From: Lactiplantibacillus herbarum
GTDB lineage: Bacteria > Bacillota > Bacilli > Lactobacillales > Lactobacillaceae
Reading direction: 5' to 3'
DNA: 40,765 nucleotides
Assembly: GCF_001039045.1 (NCBI RefSeq)
Contig: NZ_LFEE01000037.1
Location: 1 to 40,765 of the forward strand
The first letter of the stretch is position 1, and each line of letters opens with the position of its first letter. The notes under the pieces are model-generated. The model made no database searches. It saw only the letters and a program-made list of their open reading frames with translations, and was not told the DNA's origin. Below are positions 35,178 through 40,765 of this stretch, one piece after another. A program made the position numbers and the translations under genes.

Positions 35178-35602
35178 GATAAAAATACCCCTCTGCAATG
35201 TCTGACTTTATTGTATTTAATTTAATCCTCCTAACTGGCCGCCAAAAAATCAGTGCAAAATAGCGTCACATTAATCGTCAGTGCCATGTACAAAACTGAA
35301 AAACAAAGTCAAAAAATAATTGATCAGTTCTAAATCGCCACTAACGCTGGTAATAAAGGGTTTACGCACCCTTATCACTAGCGGATTCATTGTACCATCA
35401 TCTCAGAACCACTCGCAACTAGCTCCCTATTAAATCATTAATTTAGTTATCATTGCACCTGGAATAAGCCAGCACTCTGAAAATTAATGATATCTACGCA
35501 TTACTTCTACATTTTCGAATATTAAATAGCAGATTATCTTCTGACATTCCCCAACAACAACAATCAAAATGCACGCCAACAGACACTTAGCTCCATTTAA
35601 CT
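35178..35602. other. Intergenic region between the tannase-like gene and lepA2
   Basis: No gene seen. A weak promoter for the tannase-like gene is possible on the minus strand: TTGACT at 35312-35307, 16 bases, TACATG at 35290-35285. A small hairpin (AAGGGT, GCGTAA, ACCCTT) lies further upstream. A catabolite-response site was not found. Confidence 0.4.
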
Positions 35603-35642
35603 AAAAACCAGCACCTATTCCAAAGAACGGAATAAGTGCTGG
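35603..35642 (-). terminator. Intrinsic terminator after lepA2
   Basis: On the minus strand CCAGCACTTATTCC pairs with GGAATAGGTGCTGG around a short loop and is followed by TTTTT. Confidence 0.9.
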
Positions 35643-35689
35643 CTTCACAATAATGCTCACAAACTAACCAAATTATATCTCACTCCTAG

Positions 35690-37483
35690 TTAGAGTGATA
35701 ATTCTAGAACTGCATTGAAAACTTCCTGTGATAATTTAATGTCGCTAGAAGCAGCCTGCCGCTTATTGGAACTCTGCCGACGTAATAACGCCTGTTTCTT
35801 CGACGTACTACGCTTTTCACCGTTAACGGCCGCATTCTTACGTAATGGTGGCACATCAACTCGTGCCATTGGCTTACCCTCAACGATAGCTTGCGCTGGC
35901 ATGGGGTATAGTTTACGTGGAATAGTATATTTCAATTTTTCAACCAACTTCTGTGACATCAACGGTGCGTCATCGCGGTGGATTACGAATGATAAGGCGT
36001 CCACCTTAGCGTAGTTGACATTCACTTCAACTTTGACGACATCCGCAATATCGTAATCGGCAAACGTCGTCTCTAAGGTAGCATATCCGTGTGAAATCGA
36101 CTTCAATGCATTGAAGAAGTCATACGCGATCTCAGAGATTGGCAACCGGTAGTGCAACTCAATCAAGTCACCCTGATTCGCCATATCAATCAGTTGTCCC
36201 ATGTGCTTATCCGCCAACTTGATTACGTCACCGAGCACGTCGTTGTTAGTGGTGATCGTTGCGTTAGAGAATGGTTCTTCCACGTAGTCAATGTCGCCAA
36301 AATATGGGAACTTAATCGGATTGTTGACAATCAAGGTCGTCTCATCCTTCATGTGCACCCGATAAGTCACATTTGGCGCCGTCGTCAGAACGTCTAAATG
36401 GTACTCATCCTGCAGCCGTTCGCGAATAATTTGTAGATGGAAAATCCCTAAGAAACCACATCGAAATCCAGGTCCCAGAGCGTCTGAAACTTCCGCATCG
36501 TATTGAAATGAAGAATCATTTAAGGCGAGCTTTTCAATCGCCAGCTGTAAATCATGATAACTCTCATCCTTAGGGTAAAGCCCCGCAAAGACCATTGGCT
36601 GCGCTGGTTCATATCCTGGCAATGCCGTGACAGTCGGGTCAGCTTGATCCGTCAACGTATCCCCAACGCGCAATAACTGTGGATCTTTGAGCCCAGTGAC
36701 TAAGTAGCCTACATCACCAACGTTCAACGACTCGACCGCCGTCATTTGAGGCGTAAAACTCCCAATTTCTTTATTCTGTAATTTTTGTTCATTAGCCATT
36801 AACATGACGGGCGTTTCCGCCGTTAATTGACCGTCAAAAACGCGCACATAGGCGATTATTCCCTTAAAAGGATCATAGGCCGAATCAAAAACTAACGCTT
36901 TTAGTGGTGCTTTTGCCTCACCAGCTGGTGCTGGGAAGTAATCCTTAATGGCTTCCATTACTTCATGAACACCCAGCCCGGACTTTGCTGAAATCTTTAA
37001 TATCGGACTATCGATAAATGAATCGTCTAGTTCGCGAATCTGCTGCTCCGTCTTGTCGACTTCAGCCAACGCGCTATCGATTTTATTAATGACTGGTAAG
37101 ACTTTTAACCCGTTTTTAAGAGCTAACCTTAAATTGGCCACAGTCTGCGCTTGAACGCCCTGAGTGGCGTCTACTAGTAGAATAGCACCATCGCTAGCTG
37201 CTAGGCTCTTCGAAACTTCGTAAGAGAAGTCGACGTGTCCGGGAGTATCAATCAGATTGTACTCATACTCTTGACCATCATCGGCCGTGTAGAAGTTGCG
37301 AACCGTCCGTGACTTAACAGTAACACCGTGGGCTTGTTCAACGCCCATATCGTCTAATAATTGTGCTTTACTTTCACGTTGGCTAATCGTTGCCGTTTCT
37401 TCCATAATCCGATCAGCTAAAGTCGACTTACCGTGATCGATATGTGCAATAATTGCAAAGTTACGAATGTGACTCATTTTCAT
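35690..37483 (-). CDS. lepA2: Elongation factor 4 (LepA) paralogue, divergent
   Basis: 597 residues, LepA length. The GTPase motifs are intact (AHIDHGKST, DTPGHVDF, NKID) and the EF-G-like domains follow. It departs from housekeeping LepA in places: switch I ends GVTVK instead of GITIK, and the C-terminal tail, normally with a conserved KCYGGD-type stretch reaching the peptidyl-transferase centre, reads AAVNGEKRSTSKKQALLRRQ. It is thus a second, specialised LepA. It lies 2 bases after a TetR regulator (SD inside that gene), so it is expressed under that regulator, which is very unlike constitutive lepA. The role could be a stress- or drug-induced translation factor; this is inference. Confidence 0.88.
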   Translation of the reverse strand: MKMSHIRNFAIIAHIDHGKSTLADRIMEETATISQRESKAQLLDDMGVEQAHGVTVKSRTVRNFYTADDGQEYEYNLIDTPGHVDFSYEVSKSLAASDGAILLVDATQGVQAQTVANLRLALKNGLKVLPVINKIDSALAEVDKTEQQIRELDDSFIDSPILKISAKSGLGVHEVMEAIKDYFPAPAGEAKAPLKALVFDSAYDPFKGIIAYVRVFDGQLTAETPVMLMANEQKLQNKEIGSFTPQMTAVESLNVGDVGYLVTGLKDPQLLRVGDTLTDQADPTVTALPGYEPAQPMVFAGLYPKDESYHDLQLAIEKLALNDSSFQYDAEVSDALGPGFRCGFLGIFHLQIIRERLQDEYHLDVLTTAPNVTYRVHMKDETTLIVNNPIKFPYFGDIDYVEEPFSNATITTNNDVLGDVIKLADKHMGQLIDMANQGDLIELHYRLPISEIAYDFFNALKSISHGYATLETTFADYDIADVVKVEVNVNYAKVDALSFVIHRDDAPLMSQKLVEKLKYTIPRKLYPMPAQAIVEGKPMARVDVPPLRKNAAVNGEKRSTSKKQALLRRQSSNKRQAASSDIKLSQEVFNAVLELSL

Positions 37484-37485
37484 GA

Positions 37486-38154
37486 TTATAACTCCTCTGA
37501 TAGTTGTATTGTCGGATAGCGGCCAGCTAAGTAATAGCTAAACGTTGCGACCGCATCTTTTTTCAAGTTGATTTTAAAATGATCGAAATCCTGTTCGACT
37601 AGTGGCTGTTGCTGGAATTCATCCAGTGCGGATAAATTCATTAACCCACTAATAATAGCGCTTTGAACCAAATACAACTGGCTAACTTCTGATACACTCA
37701 AACTGATCACTCGCTGACAGATTGTCTGTGCGAGCCGCTCATTAGTCTCATACAGAGCCTTTCGGTGAGTGACCGTCTGTTCCAGGTCAGCGCCCTGCTC
37801 CAAGATGGGTCCTCTGAGCGCATTGAGCCGTACTAGCGTTGCGTGCGTCGTAATCAATTCAGCCGTTTCGCCCAATAATAGGTTGATAAAATCAGCCAGT
37901 TCAAACGTCTTCGCTTGTACCACCTTGGTGATGATACTTTCAAAATAAGCACAATAACCATCCAGCAAGAGTGTCATGAATAGACTCTCTTTACTCTCAT
38001 AATAGTTAAAGAGTGTTCCCTTAGAAACGCCGGCCTGCTTGGCAATTTCAGCCATTGTAATCTGATTAAAAGATTTCTTCTCAAATTGTTGTTGCGCAGC
38101 CATCGCAATCAGTTGTGCTTTTGCGGCTTTTTGGCCGACAGTTAAGCTATTCAT
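37486..38154 (-). CDS. TetR/AcrR family regulator of the lepA2 operon
   Basis: 222 residues from the ATG at 38154; an ATG two codons upstream touches the GGAGG site, while 38154 has the correct 7-base distance. The N-terminal HTH is clear (ITMAEIAKQAGVSKGTLFNYYESKESLF). The rest is a helical ligand-binding domain. Its stop is two bases from the lepA2 ATG. The operon promoter (TTGACA-N17-TAATTT, 38225-38253) has the near-palindrome TGACCGTCAGTCA just at the likely transcription start, a good autoregulatory operator. The inducing ligand is unknown. Confidence 0.9.
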   Translation of the reverse strand: MNSLTVGQKAAKAQLIAMAAQQQFEKKSFNQITMAEIAKQAGVSKGTLFNYYESKESLFMTLLLDGYCAYFESIITKVVQAKTFELADFINLLLGETAELITTHATLVRLNALRGPILEQGADLEQTVTHRKALYETNERLAQTICQRVISLSVSEVSQLYLVQSAIISGLMNLSALDEFQQQPLVEQDFDHFKINLKKDAVATFSYYLAGRYPTIQLSEEL

Positions 38155-38205
38155 AACCATTCCTCCGTTTTTAACTACTGGTCAACTTAACATCAAATTC
38201 AAAAT

Positions 38206-38253
38206 TGACTGACGGTCATTAATTAAATTAACACCACTCTTATCACTTGTCAA
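38206..38253 (-). promoter_or_regulatory. Promoter and candidate TetR operator of the tetR-lepA2 operon
   Basis: On the minus strand a perfect TTGACA (38253-38248), 17 bases, and TAATTT (38230-38225). The operator candidate TGACCGTCAGTCA (38218-38206) lies at the probable start point, so a bound repressor would block transcription. Confidence 0.7.
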
Positions 38254-38399
38254 ACTTTCTATGACTTAGCCTCAGACACACCTGAGATAGTCTAAGCTCA
38301 ACTAACAGCTAGCCTTCAAACTACACAAGCCTATCCCAATCAAAGATGTGCAGTCCGGCATTCAACCTATGGCGTCCCCGTTAATCACTATTAATGCAT

Positions 38400-38439
38400 A
38401 AAAAAAGAATGTTTAACCAGTCTGGTTAAACATTCTTTA
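38400..38439 (-). terminator. Terminator of the tRNA operon
   Basis: On the minus strand AAGAATGTTTAACCAG pairs with TGGTTAAACATTCTTTTTT, a near-perfect stem with a two-base loop. Positioned 12 bases after the tRNA-Asp. Confidence 0.88.
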
Positions 38440-38451
38440 CCGTAATAATGA

Positions 38452-38526
38452 CGGTCCGTACGAGACTCGAACTCGTGATCTCCTGCGTGACAGGCAGGCG
38501 TCCTAAACCAACTAGACCAACGGACC
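38452..38526 (-). tRNA. tRNA-Asp (GTC)
   Basis: 75 bases. The acceptor GGTCCGT pairs with ACGGACC, and the anticodon arm CCTGC/GCAGG holds loop CTGTCAC, so the anticodon is GTC (38489-38491). The T-arm GTTCGAG is normal. CCA is not encoded. It is the second tRNA of its operon. Confidence 0.97.
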
Positions 38527-38588
38527 ATAAGTGCAAGGAGCTTGTATGAGCGCTCCGTTATTAATTTATCATCTAAATTAATTCACTA

Positions 38589-38659
38589 AGCGGGTGACGG
38601 GAATCGGACCCGCGACGCAAGCTTGGGAAGCTTGAATTTTACCACTAAACTACACCCGC
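38589..38659 (-). tRNA. tRNA-Gly (CCC)
   Basis: 71 bases. The acceptor GCGGGTG pairs with CACCCGC. The anticodon stem CAAGC/GCTTG leaves the loop TTCCCAA, so positions 34-36 are CCC and it reads GGG codons. This is not the commoner TCC or GCC glycine tRNA. It is the first tRNA of its operon and follows a good promoter at 38677-38705. Confidence 0.93.
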
Positions 38660-38664
38660 AGTTA

Positions 38665-38705
38665 ACAACAGAAATTAGTATAGCATACATCCTTTCTGTT
38701 GTCAT
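38665..38705 (-). promoter_or_regulatory. tRNA operon promoter with 10-bp inverted repeat
   Basis: On the minus strand ATGACA (38705-38700), 17 bases, TATACT (38682-38677) with TGC in front (extended -10). A perfect inverted repeat ACAACAGAAA at 38665-38674 and TTTCTGTTGT at 38693-38702 flanks the -10. It may form a hairpin on the upstream DUF2187 message or be an operator. Confidence 0.75.
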
Positions 38706-38714
38706 GGTTATTTA

Positions 38715-38966
38715 TTAATTTTCTTCGTCTTCTTCTGGTGCCTTTTCTGGTTCTGGACCGGCTTTTAATAACTTAGCCTCATCCTTACGCACAACCGCAC
38801 GGTGATTGTATTCATTCACGATGGGTTCGTCTTCTTTGTCAAACTTCTGAATCAGAACTAAGACTGAATTTTCATACACTTTTTCAATTTCACCCTCAAA
38901 ATCATGTTCGAGTGAAGCAAACTTCTTACCCGCGACGTAATCGCCAATTTTTAATTCTACGGCCAT
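38715..38966 (-). CDS. DUF2187 family protein
   Basis: 83 residues of the small KOW-like DUF2187 family seen in Firmicutes: VELKIGDYVAGKKFASLEHDFEGEIEKVYENSVLV, with the GDYVAG and FEGEIEKVYENS blocks. Its function is unknown; a small beta barrel that binds RNA or nucleoid is the usual guess. The tail is strongly acidic. The ATG follows AAGGAG. It stands alone between the tRNA operon and the MATE gene. Confidence 0.85.
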   Translation of the reverse strand: MAVELKIGDYVAGKKFASLEHDFEGEIEKVYENSVLVLIQKFDKEDEPIVNEYNHRAVVRKDEAKLLKAGPEPEKAPEEDEEN

Positions 38967-39086
38967 GTGTAAACTCCTTATCGTGTGTGAAGGTCAACTA
39001 CTTATTGAGTCTACTGTTCATCAGACTTTTTAAAATAAAATGGATAACAAATACTATCAAAAAATCGCCGTAGTTGCAAGTCAAAA

Positions 39087-40478
39087 TTATGATTTAATAG
39101 GATTTTCGCTGATAATTGGCTCAGATGCTGCCGTCCGCTCTTCCATTCGGGCTCGCTGCCGTAAATCATGGACAGCTTTAACGTATGCCGGCAATAACAC
39201 GGCACACGATCCTAACCAAGCTAATGGTTCAGAACTACATGCTCCAGCATAACCTAAAAGCCGAACCAAAATCAACGCTGCGAAGACCCGCATGATTAGT
39301 TCTGCGGCCCCGGCTAAGGTTGGAATGGCACTCCGCCCTAATCCCTGCAGCGTATTTCGCATAATGAATAGCATCGATAACAGGATATACGTACTCCCGA
39401 TAACGTTGAAATACGTCTGCGATAAGTTCAATACGGCCATATCTTGATGACCCACAAACAAACCGACTAATTGTTTGCCCCAGATAATTTCAATTAAACC
39501 AGCAGCCACACTAAAGCTACCCGATAACCACATCGTCTGTTTGACACCCTTAACAATTCGTTCATATTTATGTGCGCCATAGTTCTGAGCAGCAAAAGTG
39601 GCCATCGTCACCCCAAATGACATTAACGGTTGTGTTGCCACTTGGTCAATCTTTTGAGCAGCGGTCGGCGCCGCCACCGAATTCGTTCCCAAACTATTCA
39701 ACGCAGCTTGGAGGACAATCGTCCCAATCGCAATAATCGACATCTGAAAAGCCATTGGTAGCCCAACGTTTAAATGGGCCTTAACTTCAGACCAGACCAA
39801 CTTAAAGTGGCGCCGACCAATGTGTAGGATCGGTACTTTGACCACGATATAAACCACACACATCAGGGTCGCAATCGTCTGAGCTAGAATGGTTGCCCAA
39901 CTGGCCCCGGCGATTCCCCATTTAAAGACTAAGATAAATAGTAATTCCAAGCCGATATTGATCAACGCACTAATGATCAAAAACCACAGTGGCGTCCGGC
40001 TATCTCCGAGTGCGCGAATGACGTTTGACAACAGGTTGAACCCGATCGGGGCTAACATCCCGCCTAACATGATCTGTAAGAAGGTCCGGGCATCATCGAT
40101 GATATCCGGTGGCGTCTGCATCAGAATTAAGATGTGATCGACAAAGATCAATGACAGGATCGTTAAGATAATCCCGACGATCAGACTAACCACAATACTA
40201 ATGGCAAAACTGCGCCGTACCGCCTTAAAATTGCGACCGCCAAAGTGTTGCGCGGTCAAAATAGCCAGCCCAGCGGTTAATCCCTGAGCGAAGCCGATAA
40301 TCAAAAACTGGACACTCCCCGTTGAGCCAACAGCCGCTAAAGCTTTAACGCCTAGTGTTTGGCCAACGATCAATGTATCCGACAAACTATAAAATTGCTG
40401 AAAAATGTTACCGATCAGTAACGGAATCGTAAACCAAAAAATTAGTTTTAACGGGTTCCCCTTTGTTAAATCGTTCAT
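39087..40478 (-). CDS. MATE family efflux transporter
   Basis: 463 residues with about 12 membrane helices in two bundles. Family marks: NPLKLIFWFTIPLLIGNIFQQFYSL, then SLSDTLIVGQTLG in the first bundle, and FNLLSNVIRALGDSRTP between helices. It is close to the DinF/MepA-like group, exchanging Na+ or H+ for cationic drugs or metabolites. AGGAG precedes the ATG. The upstream region has TATACT and a 6-5-6 inverted repeat (40581-40597) that may be its operator; no regulator gene is in the window. Confidence 0.93.
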   Translation of the reverse strand: MNDLTKGNPLKLIFWFTIPLLIGNIFQQFYSLSDTLIVGQTLGVKALAAVGSTGSVQFLIIGFAQGLTAGLAILTAQHFGGRNFKAVRRSFAISIVVSLIVGIILTILSLIFVDHILILMQTPPDIIDDARTFLQIMLGGMLAPIGFNLLSNVIRALGDSRTPLWFLIISALINIGLELLFILVFKWGIAGASWATILAQTIATLMCVVYIVVKVPILHIGRRHFKLVWSEVKAHLNVGLPMAFQMSIIAIGTIVLQAALNSLGTNSVAAPTAAQKIDQVATQPLMSFGVTMATFAAQNYGAHKYERIVKGVKQTMWLSGSFSVAAGLIEIIWGKQLVGLFVGHQDMAVLNLSQTYFNVIGSTYILLSMLFIMRNTLQGLGRSAIPTLAGAAELIMRVFAALILVRLLGYAGACSSEPLAWLGSCAVLLPAYVKAVHDLRQRARMEERTAASEPIISENPIKS

Positions 40479-40557
40479 TTTCGCACTCCTTTCATTCCTT
40501 GAAATAGCAAGCTTGTAATCGATTTCAAGTTCGTTAGATTACTAAGCAAACTTTGCT

Positions 40558-40597
40558 AGTATATCAACTTTATTGGTTGAATACCAGTCTTTGGTAT
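40558..40597 (-). promoter_or_regulatory. MATE gene promoter and candidate operator
   Basis: On the minus strand TATACT (40563-40558) is the probable -10. Upstream, ATACCA (40597-40592 read on minus) and TGGTAT (40586-40581) form an inverted repeat with five bases between; the outer bases extend it to 8 of 10 matches. Its position near the -35 suggests a regulator site. Confidence 0.5.
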
Positions 40598-40656
40598 CGA
40601 AATAGTTATTAATTGGTGTTTAATCCTTAACAGTTGGTACTTTGTTGGCGCGCTCA

Positions 40657-40689
40657 AAAAAGATCTGGGGGATTGACCCAGATCTTTTT
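40657..40689. terminator. Strong intrinsic terminator near the right edge
   Basis: AAAAAGATCTGGG pairs perfectly with CCCAGATCTTTTT around a 7-base loop. It could end a gene beyond the right edge read on the minus strand. The bases around it hold no gene. Confidence 0.8.
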
Positions 40690-40765
40690 AATCACAAAGT
40701 ATATACACGCATTGTACTAGTTAAGCTTATCTAAGTAACGGGCGCTTCTAATTTCGCCTACCGGA

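Noticed and set aside
38589-38659. Calling this tRNA-Gly TCC
   Set aside because: That reading needs a shifted stem; the five-base stem and U33 place CCC at positions 34-36.
1-40765. Mobile elements, prophage genes or CRISPR arrays
   Set aside because: No transposase, integrase, regularly spaced repeat array or terminal repeats were seen; duplicated material is limited to the two TetR loci.

Overview
The window looks like chromosome of a lactobacillus, most probably the Lactiplantibacillus plantarum group. The basis is moderate-GC Firmicutes genes with strong GGAGG-type ribosome binding sites, ArgR, a T-box-controlled argS, a stand-alone DltC, the YhaO-YhaN-YhaM nuclease set, a LepA paralogue and a tannase-like lipoprotein. 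The species call is an inference from gene content and was not tested by search. No insertion sequence, prophage, CRISPR array or plasmid function was seen. Most genes lie on the minus strand.

Layout. 1-5280: the end of a YhgE/Pip membrane protein that needs a frame change, then a TetR regulator. After these come a PTS IIC + DUF915 hydrolase pair (minus), a DedA protein, and a second TetR that is a close paralogue of the first and carries a similar terminator. 5514-9930: a cell-envelope signalling locus with a GT2 glycosyltransferase and PAP2 phosphatase operon (minus), a 48-aa membrane peptide (minus) and an OmpR-type response regulator/histidine kinase pair (plus). Each of the three transcription units has one copy of the same box, 43-44 bp upstream of a -10 element. 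10035-12465: nucleoside deoxyribosyltransferase, an unknown protein and a medium-chain oxidoreductase. 12494-19811: YhaM, YhaN, YhaO, a YheA/YmcA-type protein and a class A penicillin-binding protein.

20329-24696: a 40-aa basic peptide, ArgR with an altered arginine-binding motif, and an amino-acid module. In that module a MocR-type regulator is divergent from a LysE exporter followed by an aminotransferase broken by one extra G in a G6 run; direct repeats in the divergent region are candidate MocR operators. 24807-28174: lone DltC, Nudix hydrolase, L,D-transpeptidase overlapping an MFS exporter, and a P-loop ATPase. 28612-33019: argS with T-box leader, then elaA-like acetyltransferase, glucose-6-phosphate dehydrogenase and a HbpS/GlcG-like protein (one operon). 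33303-40478: tannase-like lipoprotein, a TetR-lepA2 operon with a clear promoter and operator, tRNA-Asp and tRNA-Gly, a DUF2187 protein and a MATE exporter.

The strongest new signal is the internally consistent regulon around the two-component system at 7300-7773. It links an uncharacterised sensor to an envelope phosphatase/glycosyltransferase pair and to an unannotated membrane peptide.
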